Assembly: GCA_035235625.1 (NCBI GenBank)
Contig: CP141140.1
Coordinates: 54,059,351-54,123,350 of the forward strand
Direction: 5' to 3'
DNA from: Saururus chinensis
Lineage: Eukaryota > Streptophyta > Magnoliopsida > Piperales > Saururaceae
Length of the DNA stretch: 64,000 nucleotides
The position numbers and the translations under genes were made by a program. This document shows, one piece after another, positions 1 to 13,100 of the stretch. The notes under the pieces are model-generated. The model was not told the DNA's origin, made no database searches, and saw only the letters and a list, made by a program, of their open reading frames with translations. Position 1 is the first letter of the stretch. Each line of letters starts with the position of its first letter.

Positions 1-519
1 GGGCCTGGTGTAGAGGGGTACTTTAGTCTTTTGTATAGCTGGCTCAGCTTAAAGACTTTAGTTATTTTCAGCATAGTAATACACTGTTTTCTTGTTAAGG
101 GTCAATAGGGGTAATTGTGTCCTAACTTTTAAAAGGCATTTCAAATATTTATAATGTATTTATGTAATTTGACTACCAGTTAGTTATGGGGTGTCATAAT
201 CAGTTAGTTCCAGGGAGGATAAATAGGGGAAAGGGGAAAGGGATTTTGAATTTGAATGTAATTTTTTCAGAAATTTCTTCTCTGCTGCTCATAGATTTGG
301 GCTAGAACTGTGGATTCAGTTCTGTGTAAATCTTCATGGGTTTGAAGCCATTTTAGCTTGTAATTCCATGTTCATCTAGTAATTCAATAGAAACACTACT
401 CTTCCTCTATTTCTGTTATCTCAGTTTGGATTCAGTACTCTACTTGGTTCTTGCTTCTCTATTTCTGTTCTTCATTTCTCTGCTGCATCAGCTGGCTACC
501 TCCTCTGGCCCAATGTTGG
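1..519. other. AT-rich DNA upstream of the first visible MAD1 exon, LTR-like
   Basis: No cellular coding exon was recognised. From about 200 to 480 the sequence resembles 7300-7640 by eye: a purine-rich run, then a CAGAAATTT block, then GTGGATTCAG followed by T-rich sequence. Both look like fragments of one LTR family. The copia-like zinc knuckle that follows at 558 fits a retrotransposon fragment here. LTR ends and target duplications could not be placed. Confidence 0.35.
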
Positions 520-650
520 TTACAAGCAAGTCTAAACCCAAGGTATTTCAGGATGAATGCAATTATTGCTATGAGAAAGGACATTGGTAGGCCAACTGTA
601 CTCGCCAAATGCAGAAAGAGACACATGCACTTGAATTAAGTTGTGGTGAA
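520..650 (+). mobile_element. Ty1/copia-like gag zinc-knuckle relic
   Basis: Reading through one stop, 558-599 encodes a Cys-X2-Cys-X4-His-X4-Cys zinc knuckle (CNYC then YEKGHW), typical of the nucleocapsid part of copia gag. A TAG at 588-590 sits where these proteins usually carry a basic residue after HW. The surrounding frame is short and soon breaks, so this is a dead fragment in an intron or 5' flank of MAD1. Class is inferred from the knuckle alone. Confidence 0.5.
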
Positions 651-1146
651 CCAATAGGAATGATGTATATGATGATGATAGCTCTTTTGAAATTGAAAAA
701 AAAATAGCTAATGAGGTTGGATATAGTATCATTGTGACATATTGGATACCGCCATTTGACATATCATGATGGGACTATCTTTTCTTGAATTATGTGATTT
801 CAGAAGAGAATACTATAGTTGGTGAGTGGCACCTTCATCTTTATTTAACAAATTATCATCTATAGGATGTAGTGTCTTATGGGTATGATTTGACAACAAT
901 CATGTGAGCTTAGTACGAAATCCGAATGCAAATTTTATTTTTATTTTGTTTCTTACTTTAATACGGATGGTAAGTGATCTTTTTAATGTGCCATTACTCT
1001 CTTCTCTATATTTGCTTTTTTAATAAATCTTTAGTTATTCTTATCTTAAATTTTGGTTTTTGCTCATTTTTGCCTTTTTTGCTTGAAAGATTTGCTGATA
1101 AATACTGCATTCTGTCATCTTAGTAATGCAATTATTGGCGTCTTAG
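651..1146. other. MAD1 intron sequence, nothing recognised
   Basis: AT-rich DNA ending in the 3' splice site TTAG at 1143-1146. No convincing upstream MAD1 exon was found. The expected N-terminal ~60 codons probably lie before the window. Confidence 0.4.
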
Positions 1147-4100
1147 GTGAAAGCTGAGTTTTTTGATGCATTAAGCTCCGCTGAGAAACAAGCACACAAC
1201 TATAAAGCTAGATTGGAGGAACTAAATGAGCAACTATATAAGCGAGGTGGGTTAAAATGTGCTTTTATTGTTTAATTCTTTACCATTCTATCTGATGAAT
1301 ATGTACTTATTAGTATCAGTTTCCTTTTTCTAATAGAAGCAGAGAAAAACAAATTTAAAGATCAACTATATTTTTCTGAACAAGAACTTGCTGCTGCAAA
1401 AGCACATGAAAAGGTGTTGCAAGAGCAGCTCCTCAAGGAGGTTGCTGATTCTCATGAACGATATAAAGCACTGCTTGAACGTAGCAGTGAACTTGAGGTT
1501 AGTATTTGAAACCAATTGTTGGCAGTGGTACTTTTCCTAACTAATTTGCATTTTTTAGATCTTAGATCAAGATCCTTATGAAAAAGTATGAGATTTTTGT
1601 AGCAAGTAATATTTAGTACTGGTTTGCTTGCTTTGTTGGATAATCAGTAGTCTTTCTCTATGTTTTTTGGCCGTTCTAGGCTTGATATGTATTATTGAGC
1701 CGTTCCTTAATAGCCCGAGCTGTTGAGGCAACTTGGTTTCTAGAATTGTATTGGAGCCAAGAGGTTTTGGTTTCAATCCCCGCCCCTCCCTCTGCATAGT
1801 ATGTGCACTTGTGAGCATTTGCATTTGTTAAATTATGCTTGCTCGTGCTGGAGGGTGTTGGATAGGTTGTTTGGCTGTTTGGTTTGGCTTAGGCTTGATA
1901 TACATTGTTGGGCTATTTCTGAACAACTTGTGCTTTTGAGGCAACTTGTTACTGTTAGGACCTGAATTTTTAAAATCCTTTTTAAAAGAGCATGTGTGGT
2001 AAATTATGTGGATGCTATTTTCTTGAATACAATGCAAATCGTGTGATTAACTATCTAGGTTATGATAAGGGGTTCACAATTACCAATATCAAAACATATA
2101 ATAATATTACACATCTCCAAAATATGAAAAAATTGGCTATACATTTAAGTACAAGTTTGTCATCAGTATGAAAATAAACAACTAAGATAAATTTGGCTCT
2201 CATGGTATTAATATAATTACTTACAAACTAAATCTAACTAGTGTAATGCCATCTTCAATCCTTGTCTAATCCCTTGGATAGACAAACACATCAAATGTGA
2301 GCTAAAGTGACTAATGATATAAGCCACTATGAACCATCCAGTGAGGGGTGCAATCTATAATGAACCCTAAAATCTACCGTAAAGTATTATAACCCTACCT
2401 AGTCCTATAAGGACCTGGCTGGAGTGGAAGGGTTAGGCTTAGGCCCACAATTGATCTTGAACATAAGTGATGAGATAAGCCAACCAAGGATGTCAGCAAA
2501 CCCCAAATGTGTGTATGTTAGATGATTGTGTGAAGATCCCACCATCGGTGAGCCTGATGCAACAACACGACCAAATCAACAATTCATCCAATGAGCTAGG
2601 ACTTAAAATAACCATCCCAATTCTTATCAACTTTGCTTAGACTAAGGTTAAAACCCATAAATACCCTCAATTCATTGACCAAGGTGAGTTGCTAGGTCAG
2701 GTTGCCAGTTTAATCTATGAATTGGTCCTAGACCCCATTGAGGCTATATTAATTTTTATCTTCATTAGTGAATGAAGCTAAATTTAAAGCATTTGATGAT
2801 TTGTATAATAGATTAGGATCAAAGGAGGGGGAGCGGGACGTTTATAAGATAGCTAAGTTAAAATAGAAGAGTACGTACTTAAATCAAGTTAGGTGCATTA
2901 AGAGTGATGATCAAAGGTTTTTAGTAAAGGATGAGGAAATTAAGGATTGATGGAGGGGGTATTTCCAGTAGCAATTGAATGAAGATTATGGTGGTTGTCT
3001 TGATGTTGAGTCTAGTCCTATTAAGGATGTATCGGGTTTTAGGAGATTTACAATAAAGGAGGTAGGAGTTGCCTTGAAGAAGATGAAAAAAGATAAAACA
3101 TTAGGACTTGATGAAATTTTTATTAAATTATAGAAATGCCTTAGAGGTGTTGACTTAACTTGATTATTTAACAATATTTGGAAGTTAAAGAGGATGCCAG
3201 AGGAGTGTAGAAGCACCCTTATACTTATATATAAAAATAAAGGGGATATCCAAAGCCCTACAAGCTATAAGGGTATAAAACTTATACTATGAAGTTATGG
3301 GAGAGTAGTAGGACATTTGCAGAAAGTAACTAAAGTAATTGAAAACTAGGTTGGTTTCATGCGAGAGAGGTCAACAATCAAGGTTATCTTGTTATTTTAA
3401 TTAATTGAGAAGTATAAGGGTAGAAGACAAAACTTTTATATGACGTTTATTGATTTGGAAAAAGCTTATGATAAAGTGCCTCAAAAGCTCATCTAGAGTG
3501 TCTTGAAGAAGAAGGTAATTATAAGAGGTTATATGGATATTATTAATAATATGTACAATGGGGTAGTGACTAGTGTATGAACAATTGGGGGAGAGACTAA
3601 GGAGTTCCCGGTCAAAATAGGTCTATATCAAGGGTCGGCCTTAAGCCCTTATTTTTTTGCTCTAGTTATGGATGAGCTAACTGCATATATCTAAGATAGG
3701 ATACCTTGGTGCTTACTTCTTGAGTATGATGTAGTTTTAGTTGATAAGATTGTAGTAGGGTTAAATGCCAAATTAGAATTATGGAGGAAAGCTCTAGAAT
3801 CAAAAGGTTTTAAAATTAGTCAGACGAAGATGGAGTATATGAAATTTAACTTTGAGGATAGTAGAATTATAGGTAGAACTTTAGTTGAAATAGATGGGCA
3901 AGAAGTGCCAACATGTGATTAATTTTGATATTTGGGCTTTGTTATCTACAAAGAGGGAGATATCACTAGTGATGTAGTATATAGGATTAATGGGGGGTGG
4001 GTAAAATGGAGGGCGACATCAGGAGTTTTGTGTGATCGGCAAGTCTTAAATAGGTTTAAAGGTAAGTTCTATAAGAGAGCTATTAGGCTCGTAATACTCT

Positions 4101-7100
4101 ATGGAGTAGAATGTTGGGTACTAAAGAAAAGTCATATAGATAAACTTAAAGTAGCTGAAATGAGGATGCTAAGGTGGATGTATGGAATAGCCAGGAAAAA
4201 TAGGATTAGAAATGAGTATATACGTGAGGACTTCGGGGTAGCACCATTAGTGGAGAAGCTCAAAGAATATAGGTTGCATTGATATTGACATGTATAAAGA
4301 AGTCTAGTGGTGCCCTGGTATAAAAGTTAGAAGGGTTTTATGTAAATGATGTCAAATGAGGGAGAGAGACCTAAGTGAACTTGGATGGAATTAATAAAGA
4401 AGGATATGACTATGCTATCTCTTACAAAAGAGTTGTCACAAAATAGGATAGACTATGATGGAGGCGTAAGATCTATGCTGCTGACCCCAAATTGTTGGGA
4501 AATGGCGATATTTGATTATGATATTTATTAGGTGTTTCTCCTAATCTAAAACTAGTAAATCCCTCCTAATTAATCTTCATTGATCTCATCTAGTGTTGAA
4601 ATACTAACACAACATTGATTATATGCATCAAAGTAAATGAGTCAACATAAATAAAATAGAACCACACACAAGTCCCAACAGATAATTATAACAAGACTTT
4701 GGCCTAATTATGACATTAGAGAGTTAATTGCACTCATTGGCAGGGTTTGGGTTAGGCAAAAGACAAATTCTAAGCCTCAAAAAGAAAATAGTTCCTACAT
4801 ACCATATTAACTACATGTGTATTGTGTTATGGACACAATACTAAGTTGCCTAAAGCCTATGGGAATAAAGGTCGTCCCCTCAATTTTCACTATGTCCCGA
4901 CTCATGTGACACAGTGACCTCAAAAGGTCTTTGTGTCACCCCCTAGTCACATCCGAAAGTATTTACTATTGTTGTATAAATGCCCTAACTCTTCTCCAAT
5001 TAGCGGTAATTGTTGATTGAAAAATGGGTTAGACTACGCTCAAGAGTATTATTAGAGATGCCACATGGTTGGGTTTTGCCAAACTCGAACCTAATGCCAT
5101 TTAAGAAATGATAATCCAAAACCAACCTATTAGAGTCGTGTCAGGTTTATCAAAATACAAAGAAAAATAAAAAAATTATATTTATAACTTTAATTGGGTT
5201 AGGTTGGATCACCTGAAACCTGAACCCGACCCAAATACCTATTCGAGTTGAATTTAGAAACCCAAACCTTACCCATTAGGGTCTGGTTAGGTTTAACCAT
5301 ATACTTGACTTGAGTGGCATCCCTAAGTATAATAGTAATTCTCCCACATGGGGTAGGTTTTCTCCTTAGTGTCATATTGGGTACCTCACTTACCTTTCTT
5401 AGATTTCAAGTCCTCTTAAGGGGTTATCTCTCAACCAGTCCGTACATAGGGGTATTTTGTCTTTTGGTTTTGGGTCTTCTTGAACTCAATTGGGTCCGAA
5501 ATTGAGCTTGATAATATTCCCTGATACCATGAATCTGTGATAGTGTTTATAGTATTTTACGAGGTTATTATCCCCTTGAACGGGCTTTGGTTTACTTATA
5601 AATTCACACTCTAAACCCTAGGGGCAAATGATCAATTATTAGTTTACTTGGATTTTTGCCAAATTTGTGGCTCAGTCTCAGTTTAAGGGGGATTTTTCCC
5701 AATGTTTAACTCTGCTTACGGCAGGCCCTTGAGCCAGAGCCTATTGGTTTGAACTATGGATTATCTATAAGGCTATGATGGTTATTTCACAACCTTTTGG
5801 ATTTTTCCTTGGAATGAAACTTTGTCAGTTCACTCAGTCATTTTTTAGGTCATTACTACTCATCACACTCTTCGGGTCAAAGGCTTGTCTTTTTTTTTCT
5901 TTTCATTTCTTGGTCTGGCATTGCTTAGGTTGTGGCTGACCGGAGAAGGGCTGATCCCGGCCGCCAGACCGGGTGATTGCTGGATCTTGGTCATGGCAGC
6001 CGGTGGGGCCACCAATAGGGTTTTGTGAGCAACCAGCTGCTCTACTCCCCCATTTCCTTCTTTTTCTGCGCTGTCACTAATGGCTGCAACCTGCTGGAAT
6101 GACCTCAGCAGTATTGCCTGGCGAGGGCAAGTGAGATGGTGGAGGTGGTGGCCCCTGGTCCGGCTGGCAATGAACCCACCTCCAAGACTTGCCCATGGTG
6201 AAACCCCTCTACCCAATGTTTTGCTGGTGCAGGTGGCAATGTTGCCTGCTGGTACTACACTGACATGTGCCAACAATGGCAAATCCATGCCGGCCACCCA
6301 ACAATCTTTTTTTTAATAGTAGTGCATTTTCACATACAAATGCACATCATAAGCTGAGAATTAACATCTTAATTTGCATTTAATCTAGAGGCTAGGCATC
6401 CTACCTTGCCAAAATATCCATCTTTGTGCTTGCTCTTCCTTGCCTCCATTGCTGGCCGCACTCCTAGAGAACTCTCCAATGGTTTTTTTTCTTCTCCCAA
6501 AAGCTTCCCCATTAGGTATTTAAACTAATTGGGATTAAGGTTCCTAACCCCTGCCAAAACACCCTCCATTAGGTCGTCCAATTGGGCCCCTCTAAACCAA
6601 TTTTCGTCACTTAATTTAATTGGTCCAGTAGAGCTAAGTAAATGGCCAATTTATATATTTAGTTCGGGTAAACGGGCCTTGCACATCATGTACAACTTCA
6701 AACAATGACATCTTCCTCATCTAGGCTCTTATTTGTATGTTATTGTTGGTGTTTTGAAGTTCTTTTTGTTTACTTTCTATTCATATAGATCTCAACCTTA
6801 AACTCCATCTACGTTGGTAGCTATTATATTGAGAAGTCCAAGGGTCAAACTCACTATTTTCCACATGACCAAGTTTGGAAAATTAGGAAATTCCCTAATG
6901 TTGAGTTTTCTAACATTTTGAATGTGCAATGTTGAAGTTAGCTTGCTTACTGGTTGTAGTAGCAACAATAACAACACGAGGAGGCATTTTTGGCTTCTGT
7001 GATCACGAAACACTGGGGGATGCATTTTCAGAGTGGTCATCTTTGTACCAATTTTTGCTTTGTCTATTTGTGACTTTTTAAATCTGCAATTAGTTTTATT

Positions 7101-10100
7101 AATGTAGAGGGCCCTAGTCTTCTCTGCTTCTCAGTGCTTCTCAGCCTAAGTTTAGTGCTTCAATTCAGCAGCTTGCCACCTGTGACACAGCCTGTCCAAA
7201 TGCTGACAGGGACAAATCTGTCCAGCTTCTAGAAGGTGTGTCTAGGAAAGGGCAATGAGAGGGGTAGTTTGGGCTTTAACTCAGAGCAATCTGTTGGGGA
7301 AGCCAGGGAGAGAATAAGAAGGAAGAAAGGACTGAAGAAGGGGATTAGAAATTGGCAAAAAACATGTTGTTCCAGAAATTTTCCTTTCTCTGTAATGATC
7401 ATGAATTTGAGCTGAGTTGTGCAGTGGATTCAGCCTTTGTAATTTTCATTTTTCTTCTGTAGTAAACAGCTTGTGGATTCAAGCTTATCTCTGTAATTTG
7501 AAGCACTTTGTTCTTCTTCAAGTTCATTTGTGTACTCTGCTGCTTCATTTGAAATTAAGAGACTGAGTGTTTTCTAGTGTTGATACTTGCTGCCCTTAGT
7601 TTCTGCTGCATCATTAGCTTGTTGTGTTCTGTTTTCAACTGCTTCATTTATTCTAAATTAAAGCACTTTTTTCTTCGACCTGTTTGCAGGTTAAGCTTAA
7701 GAAAGAATTGGACAAGAGAAAGAGTGCAGAGAATGCTGCAGCTTCTGCTTTTGAGAAAGTGAACATGCTTGAGGAAACACTTAAAAAAACTTCTGAAAGT
7801 GCAGAAAGAGATAAAGGTCACCTGCATCGTGAATTACTGCAATTTCAAACCGAGTCAAGCCTTTCTTTATCTAGGCTAAAGGCTGACGTAAGTTTTTAAA
7901 ATTTACATGTGGTTGTGTTTCAGTTGTTGAGTTATAAGCTATAATGTACTATTTGCTATCAGCTTGAGCGAATGGAATGTAGAGCAAAGAATGCAGAGAG
8001 CGAGTCAGAAATGCTGAAGAAGCAGCTTGAGAAACTCAGAGATCGGTTTAATGAGGTTCTTATCCTTTTTTGATCACCTTCTCCTCCCTGCTTTCTGATC
8101 CTGCTCTAGATAATCTTTCCTTGATTGGAGCTTAAGAGTTTGTTGAAAATTATCCTTATTTTTTCCCCATATGCTGGTGTAAAATGTTAATATGAAATAA
8201 ATTTTTACGTGGTTCCCACTTGATTCAAAAATTTAGAAGATTCTTTGTTTTCTTCCAGAGTTTGGAGCAGAGGAGTGAAGTAAGACAGAGTCCGGCAAGT
8301 TGGGTTTCTTCCCCTCAAGAATCTAGTGCAACACATACTGACATTTTGGTGAAGCATCTGCGTGAAGAACTTAGAAACTATGTAAGCTTTGTTATTTTTT
8401 TTAATGTAGCTGTTTTTGAAGAAAATTTGGTATGTCCTGCTAATAGCCTGTTTGGATTGAGCATCATTCCTGTAACGGTATTCAAATTTGGTATGAATAT
8501 TTTGAACTGAAATAAAAGGGAGGAGGTGTGTTTTGGATGAGGCTGTAAAATTTTGAAAGCAAGAATATTCCGCCACCATATTCTTTCCATAATTGGTAAG
8601 AATTTATGGGCATAGAATTAAGGATGAAAAATTAGAGCCAGCTGAACTGCTAAGATTAGCAGAATCAGGATCCTGGCAAGATGTCATTTCCTGCCTACCA
8701 GGGTGGGCCAAAACATGATCTTGTGTGGAGCCTTGCCCTATTAAAGTTCGTGGAAAAAAAGCCTTTTTATTGGAGCCTGGTAAGAGTGAATTGGGATACA
8801 TGAAAGATGCAGGAGATCCAGAGCAAGCAAGAGTAAAACAAAAATTCTGATGCTGCCATAGGGAGGAACTGCCAAAAAGGCATCTTCTTTTAGATTGTCA
8901 AAAGTATGAAGTTTTCCTTGTAAGAGATCAAATTGCCTGGAACAACATCAATTCCAGCAGGGTATTGATTTATCTTTTAATTATCTTCAAGGTACTTTGG
9001 TTGACACAGGGAGCACTCATTTCTTCATAAATGAGGTGGTTGCACAAAAATTAGGGCTGAACGTTTTAGATTGATCTTCATTCGATATTATGGTTTGTGA
9101 TGACGACAAACTATTTCATAGCAACATTATTTGCTCAGGGTACCACTATTATTGTGGTTTTCCACCTTCCTTTGAAAGGGCTGGATGTGGTTCTTGGGAT
9201 CAATTGGCTGCATACCCTGGGTAAAATTGAATGAGATTTTAAAAATATGCAACTCACTTTCTAACTTGACGGTGAAAAGTGACGTTGTACTGCTCAACCA
9301 TGAAAGAAGTTGCACATCATCCAATGACCTTGAAGACAAGGCCAGACACGGAAGTAGTGGTGGAATGTTATGACCCATACAGGGACTCAAAAGGGGCCCA
9401 CACAAATTAACCCACTTGCTTCCCTCTCCCTAGCCACCACGTAGGATATTATAATGCTTTCCTAGTTTGATTAGGTTTAATTGAAGTATGTTCTAATTAA
9501 GGTAGTATCCTAGTAGTTCTTTATTTCCTAGTCAGAGTAAGGTCTATTTAGAGTAAGGCTTTGAAGCCTATTTAAATGTCTCTAACATGCAATGTAATTC
9601 ATGCATTATTTAGTAACTAGTTAAATTAGTTCCTCTTTCCCCTGCAATCTCTCTTTCCCCCTTTCCCCTACGTTTAGCCCCTGTAGATCACCAAATCTAC
9701 GTTGAACCTCCCTTGTAACCACCGGGCTACAAGTGTATCTCTTAAGAATATAGGTTGGTTGTTTTGCTCATGCATCCTCCAAAAGGGGAAAAGCTCTATG
9801 AGAATTGTTTCTTGGATTCGAAAGAGAATACTTGGGATCTCCCAATAACTGAAAAGTGTATCATGCCTTGTAAATGTCTTCACTGTGGCTGCTAGCATCT
9901 GGGCCTCCTTTTTTCCATAGAATCTACATTGTTGAGTACTCATAGCTGACTAATGCGCATAACTTTCTATCTTCTACGTGAAAGTTTAAGCTTTATAGTC
10001 ACATGTCTTTTGATCATTGCAACCTTCATATTGTACCTCTATTAGTATTTAGTCTAATATTTACTGTTTTTTCTTTACTCTTTTCTAGGAAGCTGAAGTA

Positions 10101-13100
10101 CAAGAGGCAAGGAAAATAAAATCTTCTCATGTAAATAATGCATTAATGAAAGAGAAATTACTGGAAGAGCAGAGGCGGAGGGAGTTGGCTGAGGAGGAGT
10201 TGCTAAAATTTAAAGCAATCCAGTTGGATGCTGAGAAGCTGGAGGATGAACTCATGTCGTGGAGATCAATACTTCAAGAAATTCCTGATATAACTTGTCG
10301 AGATGATATTCCCAAGAAATTTGCCAGCTTGCGGAAGTAAGCACATAATCTGGTCACCTTACTTAGTTTAATATGTAGGCTTCTTTTCTTTTTATAGGAT
10401 GCTCCTATTCTGTTAGAATTTGGATTTTTCATATTAATATTTTGTATCCTAATCTGTACATAATTTTTATATATTACGTTGACAATGTACATTTCCTCAT
10501 CATAGAAGCTACTATTTTTTTTATATGTTCCTTTTTCTGTTGTTGATGCAGAGATGTAATTGAATGCATGCTAAATTCTGGCAAGATTGGTGCACGTGTT
10601 AAGGAGTTGGAGGTGGTTTTGGAAGCCACAGATCTTCGCCAAAAACAATTTGAAACGGAGGCATGTTTGGCCTCTGAGAAAGTGGAAAAATTAGTGGTAG
10701 AGGTTAAAAAGCTTGAGTCAGCGGTGAGTTATCATCCATACTAAGTGTGAATGATTAGCTTTGAGTATGTATATACTATTGTTTTCCTTTTGTTCTTTAT
10801 CAATCATGATCAGATTGGGATACTGTTCTTTCAAAGTTATTATGAAGATTCAGTTGACTATTACCTTTACTATTTTTTACTATATTTGATAAGTTTTTTA
10901 ATATATTATGATAATTTTGTGCACTACTTCATAAAGCATATGCACTGCTATATCACTGCAATACTTTTTGTTGTGCCTGTTTGAGGAGCAAACTTAAGTG
11001 TTTAGTATTGTATTTCTATTATCAAGGGGTAGCTTGGTCATTTACGTTTATTGCTTATTTCCTATTGCTTTGCCCTCTCTTAAATGGAGGGTATAATGGT
11101 GTTTTGTGTTGATTAGGCAGCGCAATCTCTATAAGAGGCCGCTGGTTGACTTTTCTTGTATTATTCAGATATCATTATTGTAGTACAGACAGTTCTTTGA
11201 TGCAGTATGGGATTTTAATTTTTTCATAACCCTTTTAGTTTATTTACTTTCAATAGGGGATCTACCTTGGAAATTTCTATTTAGATTTTATTGTGCTTTG
11301 ATTAGGAATAGCTTTTACAAAGAAAGATGTAATTTGGGAAGAGTCGGTTGTTCCTTATTTGAGATTACTTGTAAAAGACTCTATGCAAGCCTATTTAAAG
11401 GCTAAGTTTTCGTTAATGAGAGATGATGCTTTGAAATAAAACTTTGAGTGCTTGAGCTTTCTCGTTGGTGGGACTCCTATGGCCTTCTGGTGGACTGTGG
11501 GACTCTGCTTGGTGGACTATAGAGGCCCCATTTCAAGGTTCTATTCCCATTTTCTTCTGCCTAGCCTATGGAGGTCTCCCAAATTTCAACAACCCTTTAC
11601 TCTAATTGCGGTTTAGCTACCTAAATCTTTTACTTGACTTTCTATTTCAGTTACTAAATTACTTTTAAAGTCACATTGTGTGTTGCTTGTCTGTCATTCT
11701 TGTTAGGTCTTATTTTCCTGTTTCTTTCATTAAACATATTGTCCTGCATCAATCTTATTCCTCTCTCAGACCCTAGTTTGGATTATTCTATCAGTGCCTA
11801 GATCTGTTTTGAGCCATAAGAAGAGTGCATGAACACTTGATGGAGAGTATGTTAACTTGATATTGCATTCTTGTGTATCATTATTAAATGGCAGAAGTTA
11901 GTTTAGAAGTTCATTGTACTTAGTTTTGAAGTAAGCACTTTGGAGAGTGCTGTTAGTAAAAAACTTATTAGGTTTGCTTCTATCCGTGTTTGATTGACTA
12001 TGGTATCACCTAACTTAATTGCTTTCAGTTTATGAAGGCATTGCTCAATGATTCACTGTGTTTGTTGTAACGCTGTTCTGTATGCAAAGAATGATATAAA
12101 TTTGAAGCAACTGCAATTGTGAAATTGTTGAAAATGAACATGTTGCCTATTTTAATGCTGATTTAACAAGAATCATGTCATGTTTCCAGAAATTTGAATT
12201 GTTATATGTTTGTCTTTTATGGTTACTTTTTCTTACTATATTCAATAGCTCTTCCGCTGAATAACAGCTTTCAACTGTTACTGAAGAAAGAGACAGATTA
12301 AGAAAGCAAACTATTTCATGGAAAAGAGATGGTGGGGAAAGTAATACTGGAAGAGATGATGCTGTGGTTAAGGCAAGGAGTCTCCTCTCATGCCTTTTAC
12401 TTTCTGACTTTCTTCTGGTTGTATCTTTGCTGATTATTTCCAGTTTTTCCCTTGTACTACCCATTCAATCTCAATCCTTAGCATTAGTGTTGATGTTAAT
12501 TGCAGGAACTTGAAGTCTGTCTTTCTGAGAAGGAGTCTTGTTTGAAAGAATTGGAGCGTAGTGTACATGAACAAAGGGAGCTTATTATGCATCAGTGCCA
12601 TGAGATAGAGTTGCTAAATGAAAAGCTGAACAGCGAAGCAAAAAAAACAAAGTCTTTAGAGCGTGAAGGTGACAGGCTGCGGGCAGAGATTTCTCTCTTG
12701 GAGTCAAAGGTACAGTTTCTCCTAAATTGTAGTTTGATACTGATGTGAACCCAGACCCAGATGATGTAAAACGACCCATTACCCAAATCTGACTCATTGA
12801 GGACCTTCTAGAAGATCCAGAAGTGGCAGGCACAGATGGGGAAGGCATTATGGAAGTTAACTAGCCTCTTGATTGGGGATTATAATAAATATCACACCAA
12901 TCAAGGAAAGGCCCTCTATGTGCTCGCCCTACCTGCTTTGGCTTTAACTTTTTGGGTGATGATCCTACCCCTGGTTGTGTCTTGTTTATAGTTTTTCTTG
13001 TACCAAAATACGTTGGAGGAGGTGATGTTACCCTCCTTTTACCCTATGGAAGCATTTAGAATTGCCAATACTAATATCAAACAATTCTAAAATCATAGAG

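Noticed and set aside
763..830. Possible extra MAD1 micro-exon between TTTCAG and GTGAGT at about 797-816
   Set aside because: It is about 18 bases and does not encode a recognisable part of MAD1; phase cannot be checked without the upstream exon.
8205..8590. Open frames on the - strand over a MAD1 exon (124 and 70 codons)
   Set aside because: They overlap the + strand exon 8259-8381 and its intron, and have no recognisable product.
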